Shown: positions 1 through 7,025 of the stretch, piece after piece
Layout of the letters: every line of letters begins with the position of its first letter
How positions within the stretch are numbered: position 1 is the stretch's first letter
Source: CAZIPZ01 sp964541075
GTDB taxonomy: Bacteria > Acidobacteriota > Terriglobia > 20CM-2-55-15
Length of the DNA: 13,929 bases
Direction of reading: 5' to 3'
NCBI GenBank assembly: GCA_964541075.1
Contig: CAZIPZ010000101.1
Span: 1 to 13,929 of the forward strand
Position numbers and translations under genes: made by a program
Notes under the pieces: generated by a model
Seen by the model: only the letters and a program-made list of their open reading frames with translations
The model's database searches: none
Told to the model about the DNA's origin: nothing

Positions 1-1
1 A

Positions 2-1291
2 GGCTATCAAGCTCATGCAACCACGTCAGGACGCGAAGCATTGTCATTACTCGCGGAAGGCGATGAAGTTGACCTAGTGTTGGCTGATCTCCAAATGCCG
101 GAAATGGACGGAATTCAGCTGCTGAACGCCGTAAAGGATCGCTATCCCCAGATTGAATTCATTGTGATGACCGGATACGGCACGGTAAAGACAGCGGTTG
201 AGGCCATGCAACTGGGCGCCGCTCATTACATTCAGAAGCCTCTGGACGACAAAGAACTGGACATCCTCATACGGCGAGTCGTAAAGAAGAAGCATATTGA
301 GGAAAAACCCGACCGCATACAGACGGAACCACACGGGAAATACAGCTTCGACAACGTCATCGGCTCCAGCAATGTCATGCAGACAGTGCTCGAAAAGATG
401 AGCGCGGCCTGCGGAAATCAGGCGACTGTTTTAATCACCGGCGAGAGTGGAACGGGCAAGGAGCTGGTCGCCCGAGGGATTCACTACAACATGTTCCGGG
501 GCGGCGCGCCCTTTGTCGCCGTCAATTGTGGCGCCTTGCCGAAGGACCTGATCGAAAGTGAACTCTTTGGGTACAAGAAGGGCGCTTTCACTGGCGCAGT
601 CACCGACTCCGAAGGGTTGTTTCTTGCAGCAAGCGGTGGAACCATTTTTCTCGATGAGATCATGGAGATGTCGCCTGACCTGCAAGTGAAGCTCATGCGC
701 GTCCTGCAGGAAAAGCAAATCCGTCACCTCGGCGATACTCGTGAGTTTCCCATCGACGCTCGGGTGATTGCTGCCACGAACAGGGCGGTCGCCGAATCGC
801 TGGAAAGCGGGGCTGTACGGAAGGATCTGTACTATCGGTTGAGCGTTATAACGATCCATCTGCCGCCGCTACGCGAGCGCGATGGCGACGTGCCCATCTT
901 GATCGATCATTTCCTGAAGAAGCACCAACGAAACTACGGCGCGCGCGTTAGGGGCTTCGAGCCGTCGGCTATGGCCGCGCTCGCGAGGTATCCTTGGCCC
1001 GGAAATGTGCGCGAGCTGGAGAATTTGGTTGAAATGCTTTTAGCGTATGGCAAATCGTCGGTTATCCGCCTAACAGATCTGCCCGAACGCATTCAGGCGA
1101 GCGTCCAGGAATCGAAGAAAGTTGAGATCCTCGATTCGGAGGTCTATCCCCTCAAAGAAGCGGAACGGAAACTCATCGTCAACGCACTGGCAAAAAGCAA
1201 AGGGAACAAGAGTCTCGCCGCGCAGATGCTGGGGATATCACGCAAGAGCCTGTACAAAAAATTGGCTGATTACGGCATTCAGGAAAACTGA
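2..1291 (+). CDS. Sigma-54-dependent response regulator, NtrC family (5' partial)
   Basis: The frame is open from base 2, before any start codon, and already encodes receiver sequence, so the gene begins upstream of the window. The receiver keeps its phospho-acceptor Asp (VLADLQMPEMDG), the signalling Thr (VMTGYGT) and the Lys of IQKPLDD. The AAA+ domain follows with Walker A GESGTGKE, the sigma-54 contact loop GAFTGA, Walker B GGTIFLDE and a late PWPGNVRELENL. A Fis-type helix-turn-helix (LAAQMLGISRKSLYKKL) ends the protein. This is the full NtrC/AtoC layout: phosphorylation by a partner histidine kinase drives oligomerisation and ATP-dependent activation of sigma-54 promoters. The kinase would be expected upstream and is not visible. 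I saw no clear -24/-12 promoter in the window, so its targets are unknown. Family call is very secure; the specific pathway is not. Confidence 0.96.
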   Translation, partial: GYQAHATTSGREALSLLAEGDEVDLVLADLQMPEMDGIQLLNAVKDRYPQIEFIVMTGYGTVKTAVEAMQLGAAHYIQKPLDDKELDILIRRVVKKKHIEEKPDRIQTEPHGKYSFDNVIGSSNVMQTVLEKMSAACGNQATVLITGESGTGKELVARGIHYNMFRGGAPFVAVNCGALPKDLIESELFGYKKGAFTGAVTDSEGLFLAASGGTIFLDEIMEMSPDLQVKLMRVLQEKQIRHLGDTREFPIDARVIAATNRAVAESLESGAVRKDLYYRLSVITIHLPPLRERDGDVPILIDHFLKKHQRNYGARVRGFEPSAMAALARYPWPGNVRELENLVEMLLAYGKSSVIRLTDLPERIQASVQESKKVEILDSEVYPLKEAERKLIVNALAKSKGNKSLAAQMLGISRKSLYKKLADYGIQEN

Positions 1292-1327
1292 GCTACTAAC
1301 GCCCTGTTGAACGTCCTTCGATTCTTA

Positions 1328-2032
1328 TTAGAATCCATTCATTGCAGCAAGCGCGAGACGCAAACCCGCGTAGGCGAGGAACGGCGCCAACACGACGATC
1401 GTCACCCAGACGCCTCCAACACTCCTTCGCACGAGAAATCTAAATCCGATGACTAGCAGCGCCAAGATCCAGACTGTCACGACGTCCACAAGCCCCGCTG
1501 CAACATATATCGTCGGTGAAACTCGATTAGGATCCAGTAACAAAGCTGCGCTGATGCTGCCGATTTCGTCTGGCAGCAGACTTGTCTCAGGTGAAACCAA
1601 CGCTCGAACGATTCCTGCAAGTTGTCGAAGCAATAGCGGCAGAAACGCAAATGAAGTAACCGCCAGGAATGCTTTGAAGGGCGCCTCCCTGCCAAGAATT
1701 GTAAAGATGCCGAAATAGATAACCGTCACTATACTCACGAGCAATATAGGCCCTAGAAACGCCGAGAGGAAACCGATTGCCAGAGTTCGCGTAGACCGGG
1801 AATTCTCTCGAATGACTTCACGATCCTCAATTGTCAGCACCCTTCCTGTCCTCTCAATTGATCGGATCTGCATTTCCCCTGCGTTAAGCCTATAAAACAT
1901 CACTATGGTCGCAGTTGCAGAAAATAGTGAAATCAGCAGAAGCGGTGCGACTACCCGCGGTCGTTTCGAGATTGCATACATCGCTTCAGCAGGAGATCGC
2001 AACATTGTCGCAAGCAAAGTAAAGGAGTCCAT
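1328..2032 (-). CDS. Yip1-family multi-pass membrane protein
   Basis: A 234-residue protein. After a short N-terminal stretch (SPAEAMYAISKRP) there are about five hydrophobic segments, near residues 28-47, 85-110, 118-140, 175-200 and 210-232. Position of the first helix and the spacing fit bacterial Yip1-domain proteins, poorly characterised inner-membrane proteins of roughly 200-250 residues. The ATG at 2032 lies only 42 bases from the divergent M23 peptidase start, and no convincing Shine-Dalgarno precedes it. The 3' end converges on the response regulator with 36 bases between stops. No catalytic motif is visible and function is unknown. It could also be described simply as a hypothetical membrane protein; the Yip1 assignment rests on topology and general resemblance. 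Confidence 0.75.
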   Translation of the reverse strand: MDSFTLLATMLRSPAEAMYAISKRPRVVAPLLLISLFSATATIVMFYRLNAGEMQIRSIERTGRVLTIEDREVIRENSRSTRTLAIGFLSAFLGPILLVSIVTVIYFGIFTILGREAPFKAFLAVTSFAFLPLLLRQLAGIVRALVSPETSLLPDEIGSISAALLLDPNRVSPTIYVAAGLVDVVTVWILALLVIGFRFLVRRSVGGVWVTIVVLAPFLAYAGLRLALAAMNGF

Positions 2033-2074
2033 TTATTGATTTTTACTACTTCTTTGTCTTAGCCTTCAAGTCAC

Positions 2075-3136
2075 ATGAGGATCATTCTTTTCCTATTGCT
2101 CCTTCTTGCGCGGCAAGCGATTGCACAAGAGAACCCACAAGCGGTGGACATCACGGTTCGGCCAGAATTGTTGCACGTCGAAAATGTCGGCGGAAATCTT
2201 GTGCCCATGGAACGCATCTTCTTTCATGTTGTGATTCACAATACTGCGAAACAACCTGTCGACATTCATTGGGTCCGCTTTGATATTGTGAATTCAGCGG
2301 GAATCGTTTTCTCGGGTCAGTATTCCGGGGAGGCGCTCATCACCTTGTTCGACAGCGCTATCGATAGAAGGCGTATTGAACCCACCACGAAAAACACTCT
2401 AAAAATGGGACCAGACGAGCGTAAAGCCATCTCCGATGTTTTTTTGGAATTCCCGTCCAGTTTCATTGGAGAGACGTTGCTTGTCCAAGTGGACTATCAG
2501 GTTGGCGCCGCTTCAGGATTCAGCAAGGTATCTGTATCACTGAAGCGTGTCGAGGGTTTTTCTGGGCGCCTTCCATTCGACGGCGTTTGGTACGTTGCGA
2601 GCGAGCACGGCTTTATGGATCCCCACAAGCGTTTTCGGGCTGAAACATTCGCGTACGACTTTCTGCAAATCGGTGCAAACGGAAAGAGTCACCAGAAGGA
2701 AGGAGCTCGCAATTCCGATTACTACGCCTACGGAAAGAAAGTCTTAGCAACGAAAGAGGGCGCCGTGGTTTTCGTCCGGGCAGACATCGTTGAAAACCTT
2801 CCAGGCGATGCAGTGAATCTGAACACGCCTGGAGGGAATTTGGTGGTGATCGATCACGGAAACGGCCAGTATGGGTACTACGGGCACCTAAGACCGAACA
2901 GCATCCCGGTCCGCGTTGGATCAAGAGTGAAGGCGGGTGAGGTTATTGGGGAAGTCGGAAACTCGGGTGACTCTACGGAGCCGCACCTTCATTTTCACGT
3001 CATGAACAATCCCGAAGTCAGCGAAGCCGATGGCATTCCCGTTGTGTTTGAAAATTGGAAAGCCGTCTCGTATAGCAGGACACCCACGCCGCGCCAAAAC
3101 GCAGTACTTCCTAAAGGAGAGTTTGTCGCACCTTAG
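2075..3136 (+). CDS. Secreted M23 (LytM-type) peptidoglycan peptidase
   Basis: A 353-residue protein. Residues 1-17 form a signal peptide with a Leu-rich core and an AIA/Q cleavage site. Residues about 20-165 look like a beta-sandwich with no enzyme motif. From about 170 the M23 fold follows: FAYDF with Asp195, GNLVVIDHGNGQYGYYGHL with His271, the typical VKAGEVIGEVGNSG turn, and HLH at His304/His306. Zn-dependent M23 enzymes cut peptide crosslinks in the cell wall or serve as inactive amidase activators. The first metal ligand is normally His in HxxxD; here position D-4 is Thr191, although His184 is nearby. The protein may be an active variant or a degenerate LytM. It acts in the periplasm. 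It diverges from the Yip1 gene and its stop lies 7 bases from the end of the LON gene on the other strand. Confidence 0.9.
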   Translation: MRIILFLLLLLARQAIAQENPQAVDITVRPELLHVENVGGNLVPMERIFFHVVIHNTAKQPVDIHWVRFDIVNSAGIVFSGQYSGEALITLFDSAIDRRRIEPTTKNTLKMGPDERKAISDVFLEFPSSFIGETLLVQVDYQVGAASGFSKVSVSLKRVEGFSGRLPFDGVWYVASEHGFMDPHKRFRAETFAYDFLQIGANGKSHQKEGARNSDYYAYGKKVLATKEGAVVFVRADIVENLPGDAVNLNTPGGNLVVIDHGNGQYGYYGHLRPNSIPVRVGSRVKAGEVIGEVGNSGDSTEPHLHFHVMNNPEVSEADGIPVVFENWKAVSYSRTPTPRQNAVLPKGEFVAP

Positions 3137-3143
3137 CTTGGCG

Positions 3144-3814
3144 TCATTCCTGGTGTGGCTTGCCTAAGTCTCCGTTTCCGCGCGCTTTCAGCATCAGAGT
3201 CTTGTATGCCAACTGCTGTTCGAGGTTACTAATAGCATCTTCCATGTGCGTCACGAGAGTGCTTAACCGCTCGGCTGTTGAAGTCATTTCCAAAAGGCGT
3301 TGTTTCTCGCCAGCACCTATGTCCAAAACATAGCTGACGATAAATGACAGTTCCATCGCCCCACCCGGCAATACGAATTCGGACGCTTGTGAAGAATTTA
3401 GTTTTCCGCCAAGCTCGAAAATTTTGCGATACAAGTCAGCCGCCTGGTCGTAGAGAGCTGTGCCAGTCACGCCTCCATGATCCTCAAACAANNNNNNNNN
3501 NTGGAAGCCCTCCAATAGGGCTTTGTTTGAAGCATGCGTAGTATTCGAAAGCGTTGTTCGCCTTCGGCGAGGATGTTCATCTTACCTTGCTCTATTCTCT
3601 CCACCTGGACGATGCGGGCCGTTACGCCCACGGGAGAGATGTTCTCTTCCCTTTCCTCTTCGGCTCCAGATTGAAGCAACACGAGTCCGAATGCTTCATC
3701 CCGTTCGATGCAGCCATTGATCATCATCTTATAGCGGTCTTCAAAGATGTGGAGGGGAACAATGACACTAGGAAAAAGAACGAGTTCAGGAAGAGGAAAA
3801 AGGGGAATCTCCAA
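3144..3814 (-). CDS. LON peptidase N-terminal (substrate-binding) domain protein, interrupted by assembly gap
   Basis: The 5' half begins at TTG 3814 and reads MEIPLFPLPELVLFPSV, then PLHIFEDRYKMMI and NILAEGEQRFRI, the hallmarks of a stand-alone Lon N-domain (PF02190). The 3' half (stop at 3144) gives the usual helical tail, including LPGGAMELSFIVSYVLDI and GEKQRLLEM. Ten Ns at 3492-3501 separate the halves and leave them in different frames. A true missing length of 2, 5 or 8 bases would restore one gene of roughly 220 residues, the normal size. These proteins lack the AAA+ and protease parts of Lon; their role is not settled. AGGGGT, 5 bases before TTG, is a fair Shine-Dalgarno. The gene starts 15 bases after the DUF948 stop, so it is probably co-transcribed. 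I treat it as intact rather than a pseudogene. Confidence 0.9.
3492..3501. other. Assembly gap (10 N) inside the LON-domain gene
   Basis: Exactly ten N, typical of a fixed-size scaffold placeholder. On the coding strand the gene reads Y-W-R-A-S up to the gap and L-F-E-D-H after it. The frames on either side join only if the real missing length is 2 modulo 3, so the placeholder length is wrong. Comparison with the family suggests only one or two residues are missing. Confidence 0.97.
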
Positions 3815-3829
3815 GGATCACCCCTTTGA

Positions 3830-4312
3830 TCAAATAAACAATTCTTCGTCCTGGCGGGCTTGGTCGACTGTACTGCGAGTTCTTCGAAACAGCAGCGCTT
3901 CGAATCCGCGACTGACGCCTTTAACAAGGGCTGCCACTTCCCGCACCGGGCGAACAACTGAACTCTGAACAATCTCCGCCGTTTCGTTAATCCGTCCAAC
4001 AACGTCTTGACTCACACGGTCGAAGCGTTGAAGTTGGATGTTGAGTGCGTCACCCGTATCGGCAACCATAGTCTCAATGCGGCGAAATTGATCGCGAGCG
4101 GATAATCCGACATCCACAATATTTGCGGATGCAACGCGCAGGTTCTCTGTAATCGATTTGACCGGCGCCATCAGTTCGCGGGTATCTTTCATAAAGCGAT
4201 CAATCTGATCCACGACACGTTTTGACATTACGTAGATCGCCACGAGCACGCCGGCCTGAGCTATCACTGCCAGAGCCGTCAACGCAACAAAGAGAGTTAG
4301 CAAACCTTCCAA
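3830..4312 (-). CDS. DUF948-like membrane-anchored coiled-coil protein
   Basis: I place the start at TTG 4312, giving 160 residues beginning MEGLLTLFVALTALAVIAQA. GGAGG at 4318-4322 lies 5 bases upstream, and this start puts one transmembrane helix at residues 4-27, as in DUF948-type proteins. The frame is open further upstream to 4387, but that extension overlaps the YtxH coding sequence and would add a charged leader. The rest is a long amphipathic helix (VVDQIDRFMKDTRELMAPVKS and onward) with a basic and acidic tail (FRRTRSTVDQARQDEELFI). Such proteins are thought to sit at the membrane with a coiled coil in cytoplasm or periplasm; the function is unknown. The gene lies 22 bases after YtxH and 15 before the LON gene, an apparent operon. 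Family call is likely, not certain. Confidence 0.82.
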   Translation of the reverse strand: MEGLLTLFVALTALAVIAQAGVLVAIYVMSKRVVDQIDRFMKDTRELMAPVKSITENLRVASANIVDVGLSARDQFRRIETMVADTGDALNIQLQRFDRVSQDVVGRINETAEIVQSSVVRPVREVAALVKGVSRGFEALLFRRTRSTVDQARQDEELFI

Positions 4313-4334
4313 GGTTTCCTCCGCGCTCAGATCG

Positions 4335-4667
4335 TTAATCTTGCGATAGTCCCTTTTCTTCGCGATAAGCCGCCTTGCCGGCCTCAAACGCTGCAGTCAA
4401 CTGCTCCTTCTGGCGTTGCACCGCTTCCTTGCTCTTATCGATGAAACTCGAGAAATCATCGGTCATCTTCCGGCCCCGGTCTTCCATGTACTGGCGGCCT
4501 TCGCTCACTTTTGTGTTGAGGTAGTCTCGGCTATCGCTCGCCGTTCTTGCAATCAGCTCACGCGTCTCACGCCCCGACTTTGGGGCAAAGAGAAGCGCCA
4601 GCATGGCGCCGATTCCGGCGCCGGCCACGAAATATAGGAATTTGTCGCCGCCACTGCTGTCACCCAT
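4335..4667 (-). CDS. YtxH-family small envelope protein
   Basis: A 110-residue protein starting MGDSSGGDKFLYFVAGAGIG at ATG 4667. A glycine-rich transmembrane helix (YFVAGAGIGAMLALLFAPKS) leads straight into the diagnostic APKSGRETRE motif of YtxH (PF12732), then a Lys/Glu-rich helix with FSSFIDKSKEAVQRQKEQL. YtxH proteins are small membrane proteins often linked to general stress, with no known enzyme activity. An upstream ATG at 4712 is open, but it lies within the likely -10 element and would add an Arg-rich leader before the helix. GGAGGAG at 4678-4684 serves the shorter start. It is the first gene of a three-gene minus-strand operon. Confidence 0.88.
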   Translation of the reverse strand: MGDSSGGDKFLYFVAGAGIGAMLALLFAPKSGRETRELIARTASDSRDYLNTKVSEGRQYMEDRGRKMTDDFSSFIDKSKEAVQRQKEQLTAAFEAGKAAYREEKGLSQD

Positions 4668-4710
4668 GATCTTTAATCTCCTCCGAAATGTCCTCCGAGT
4701 TCTCGCGCCC

Positions 4711-4719
4711 ATAGTAACA
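4711..4719 (-). promoter_or_regulatory. Extended -10 promoter for the YtxH-DUF948-LON operon
   Basis: Read on the minus strand, 4719-4711 is TGTTACTAT, i.e. TGn plus a -10 hexamer TACTAT (5 of 6 to TATAAT). I see no strong -35, which extended -10 promoters do not need. Transcription would begin near 4704, leaving about 37 bases of leader before ATG 4667, with the Shine-Dalgarno inside it. Not tested; inferred from pattern and position only. Confidence 0.5.
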
Positions 4720-4788
4720 CATGTGCCAGAGAAACCGATGTAACTACTGGCTTTATGCCCATCCTGGAAAAATCGAGTTAAGCCCGCT

Positions 4789-4797
4789 TGTTATAAT
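4789..4797 (+). promoter_or_regulatory. Extended -10 promoter for uvrC
   Basis: TGTTATAAT is a perfect extended -10 (TGn plus TATAAT). No good -35 is visible at 16-18 bases upstream. The start of transcription would be near 4804, so the uvrC leader would be only about 9 bases. This argues against the TTG at 4798 as start, because it would lie at or before the first transcribed base. Confidence 0.6.
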
Positions 4798-4812
4798 TTG
4801 GGCTGGACGATC

Positions 4813-6666
4813 ATGAATCCGACCATTGAATCCAAGCTCCAACAAATTCCGCCTGGACCTGGAGTGTATCTATATAAAGATGCAGCGGGAGAGACGATTT
4901 ACGTCGGAAAAGCCAAATCTCTGAGGAATCGCGTGCGCACTTATTTTCAGGACTCGCGGCTTCTCGACGAGCGCAAAGATCTCATGATGGAGCACATCAA
5001 TGACATGGAATTCATCATGACAGACACCGAGGGCGAAGCGCTCGCTCTGGAAAACAATCTGATCAAACAGTTCAAACCGAAATACAACGTTCTGCTTCGC
5101 GATGACAAAACCTATCCGTTTATAAAGTTGACCGTGCAGGAAGCGTTCCCGAAAGCCTTGATCACAAGAAGAATCCGTAAAGATGGCGCGCTTTATTTTG
5201 GACCTTTTTTTCCAGGAGGCCTCGCCAGAAAGACATTGAAGCTCGTCGAGCGGTATTTCCTCATTCGCAATTGCAACATCCAGATCGATGGCAAGCGACA
5301 GCGGCCGTGCTTACAGCACTACATCCATCGCTGTTTAGGTCCTTGTGTTGAGGGTCTGACTTCTTACGACCAGTACCAGGAAGCTGTGAAGGATGTCCGA
5401 TTATTTCTTGAAGGACGCAAAAGCGATTTGATTGGTCGGCTGGAGGCAAGAATGGAGGAAGCCGCTGAAAACGAAGAATATGAAACCGCGGCACACTATC
5501 GAGACGCCATTCAAACGATGGAACAACTTGCGGAACGTCAAAAAATGTCCGTCATCGGTTATGACGATATCGACATCTTCGGCTATCACCAGGAAGAGTC
5601 TCTGATTGCTGTCTCGATTTTTCATGTGAGAGGCGGCCGCGTTGTCGACAAACGAGAACTGTTCTGGGAAGACCAAGCTCATTTTGAAGTGGGTGAATTC
5701 TTTGGCTCGGTGTTAAAGCAATATTACGTAGACGCACCGTTTATTCCCGCTGAAATCCACGTCCCTGCTGACTTTGAAGATCGGGGCCTTTTGGAAGAGT
5801 GGCTCGCTGAACGCAGAGGACGGAAAGTGGAGATTCGCACGCCGCAACGCGGCGCGAAGCGTGAAATGATGGATTTAGTCCATCGAAACGCACGATTGAT
5901 CTTTCTGCAGCGGTTTCGAGCCAGCACACCTTCTTCAGCCACTATCGCGCGAGAACTTGAAGAGACACTCGATCTGGAGAAACCGCCACGTCGCATCGAA
6001 TGTTTCGATATATCCAACCTTCAAGGTAGTGATGTGGTGGCATCGATGGTCGTATGGGAAAACGGGGGCATGAAGAAATCGGATTACCGGAGGTTCATCA
6101 TTCGATCCATTTCAGGCGCACCTGACGATTTTCAAAGCATGCGCGAAGTCGTTGGTAGAAGGTACAAACGGGTTCAAGAGGAAAATCTGGCGATGCCTGA
6201 TCTTGTCCTGATTGATGGGGGCATAGGACACCTGCACGCGGCTCAATATGCCTTGGACAAATTGAACATTGTGGATCAGCCGCTGGCAAGCATCGCGAAA
6301 AAAGAAGAGATCATCTACATCGCAGGCCGTGAAGACGAACCGATTGTCCTGGAGAAGAGATCGGCCGTCTTGCGCATGATGCAGCAAATTCGCGACGAAA
6401 GTCATCGATTCGCGATTGCCTTTCATAGAGAAAGGCGCAGCCGGCGAACGATAACATCGGAACTTTCACAGATACGAGGCATCGGGCTCAGAACCACCCA
6501 GAAACTTCTCGTCCATTTCGGTTCAGTGGCAAAGATTCGTGAGGCGACCATGGATGACCTTCGCGAAGTAGTTCCAAAGGCTCAAGCAGAGTCCGTCTGG
6601 CGTCATTTCCACGAGAGTGAAGCTCTAAGCACCTTGCCAGTAGACGAAAGCGGCCCCTTGCCCTAG
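4813..6666 (+). CDS. uvrC: Excinuclease ABC subunit C
   Basis: A 617-residue UvrC, the dual-incision nuclease of nucleotide excision repair, which acts with UvrA and UvrB and cuts DNA on both sides of a lesion. Residues 13-91 form the GIY-YIG nuclease (GPGVYLYKD, Tyr30, Arg40, Glu80), which makes the 3' cut. Four cysteines, 154, 166, 174 and 178, match the iron-sulfur cluster cysteines of the E. coli protein. A UVR motif (about 205-240) binds UvrB. The RNase H-like half makes the 5' cut and keeps Asp399, Asp438, Asp468 and His538, and two helix-hairpin-helix motifs follow (about 549-610). I chose ATG 4813 (MNPTIESKLQ) over TTG 4798 because of the promoter position; the Shine-Dalgarno is weak. 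The gene is complete, normal length, and appears monocistronic. Confidence 0.97.
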   Translation: MNPTIESKLQQIPPGPGVYLYKDAAGETIYVGKAKSLRNRVRTYFQDSRLLDERKDLMMEHINDMEFIMTDTEGEALALENNLIKQFKPKYNVLLRDDKTYPFIKLTVQEAFPKALITRRIRKDGALYFGPFFPGGLARKTLKLVERYFLIRNCNIQIDGKRQRPCLQHYIHRCLGPCVEGLTSYDQYQEAVKDVRLFLEGRKSDLIGRLEARMEEAAENEEYETAAHYRDAIQTMEQLAERQKMSVIGYDDIDIFGYHQEESLIAVSIFHVRGGRVVDKRELFWEDQAHFEVGEFFGSVLKQYYVDAPFIPAEIHVPADFEDRGLLEEWLAERRGRKVEIRTPQRGAKREMMDLVHRNARLIFLQRFRASTPSSATIARELEETLDLEKPPRRIECFDISNLQGSDVVASMVVWENGGMKKSDYRRFIIRSISGAPDDFQSMREVVGRRYKRVQEENLAMPDLVLIDGGIGHLHAAQYALDKLNIVDQPLASIAKKEEIIYIAGREDEPIVLEKRSAVLRMMQQIRDESHRFAIAFHRERRSRRTITSELSQIRGIGLRTTQKLLVHFGSVAKIREATMDDLREVVPKAQAESVWRHFHESEALSTLPVDESGPLP

Positions 6667-6672
6667 CTACCC

Positions 6673-6688
6673 CAATACGCATGTATTG
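6673..6688. repeat. Short perfect hairpin just after uvrC
   Basis: CAATAC-GCAT-GTATTG, a perfect 6-bp stem with a 4-base loop, starts 7 bases after the uvrC stop. There is no following T run, so it is not a canonical intrinsic terminator, but its position would suit a 3'-end stabiliser. Its last bases overlap the first stem of the three-way junction that follows. Confidence 0.4.
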
Positions 6689-6889
6689 TCGAGCCGCAAG
6701 CTCAGGTCTGCGGGGACCGACAAAGGCGATGCTCACTCCCCGCCGATAAACGGCGCATAGAGATGAGACTGCGCCCACCGCAACCCATAGGGCCGATGGG
6801 GTTGCTGGGATCTCTCCGTCGCGCGGCGGCAGCGATGAATGAGCAGGCCCCTTCATCACTACTCGAACTCGCCGCGCAAGCCCATCGGC
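6686..6889. other. Densely structured intergenic element (candidate ncRNA or palindromic repeat)
   Basis: This part of the 359-base uvrC-cyclase gap folds into ordered stems. (1) A compact three-way junction: TTGTC 6686-6690 with GACAA 6719-6723 encloses GAGC/GCTC (6691-6703) and GGTC/GACC (6705-6718) with one unpaired base between them. (2) CGCCG-ATAAA-CGGCG at 6741-6755. (3) A long hairpin at 6759-6815, about 19 pairs: AGAGAT/ATCTCT, CCCA/TGGG, GCAACCCAT/ATGGGGTTGC, with all main bulges on the left except one base. (4) GCGCGGCGG 6821-6829 with TCGCCGCGC 6869-6877, enclosing GATGAA/TTCATC (6834-6857). An alternative long pairing, GCCGATGGG 6792-6800 with CCCATCGGC 6881-6889, competes with (3). 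Frames across it on both strands look non-coding. It matches no RNA family I can recall (RNase P, tmRNA, SRP, 6S). It could be an RNA on either strand or an old palindromic mobile repeat. Confidence 0.45.
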
Positions 6890-6931
6890 GACAGGACTCG
6901 TATTTCAGAGACAGGACGCTGGCCTCAATTG

Positions 6932-6956
6932 TGCTCCAGCCGCTCTGCTCCAGCCG
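6932..6956. repeat. Short tandem direct repeat
   Basis: TGCTCCAGCCG occurs at 6932-6942 and again at 6946-6956, a 14-base period. Just upstream, GACAGGAC is repeated at 6890-6897 and 6910-6917. GCTGG 6918-6922 can pair with CCAGC 6936-6940. These continue the repetitive character of the uvrC-cyclase intergenic region. Confidence 0.5.
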
Positions 6957-6972
6957 GCGCTCCATTACAAGC

Positions 6973-7001
6973 TTGACCGGATGCTGGCTTTAACGTAACC
7001 T
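6973..7001 (+). promoter_or_regulatory. Candidate sigma-70 promoter for the cyclase-FecR unit
   Basis: TTGACC (-35, 5 of 6) at 6973-6978, a 17-base spacer, then TAACCT (-10, keeping the key T, A and last T) at 6996-7001. Transcription would begin near 7008, about 18 bases before the ATG at 7026. No Shine-Dalgarno is evident in that short leader. The -35 is good, the -10 only fair. Confidence 0.4.
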
Positions 7002-7025
7002 GCCGCCTTTCAACCGAATCTGACA

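Noticed and set aside
1320..1335. GATTCT-TATT-AGAATC hairpin between the response regulator and the Yip1 gene as a terminator
   Set aside because: AT-rich 6-bp stem, no T run on either strand, and it overlaps the Yip1 stop codon. Could be chance.
6763..6993. A 76-codon plus-strand frame and overlapping minus-strand frames (6488-6859, 6702-6965) in the uvrC-cyclase gap
   Set aside because: No ribosome site, no recognisable domain, frames open on both strands because of GC-rich palindromes (both strands even read PIGPMG over the same hairpin). Better explained as non-coding structured sequence.
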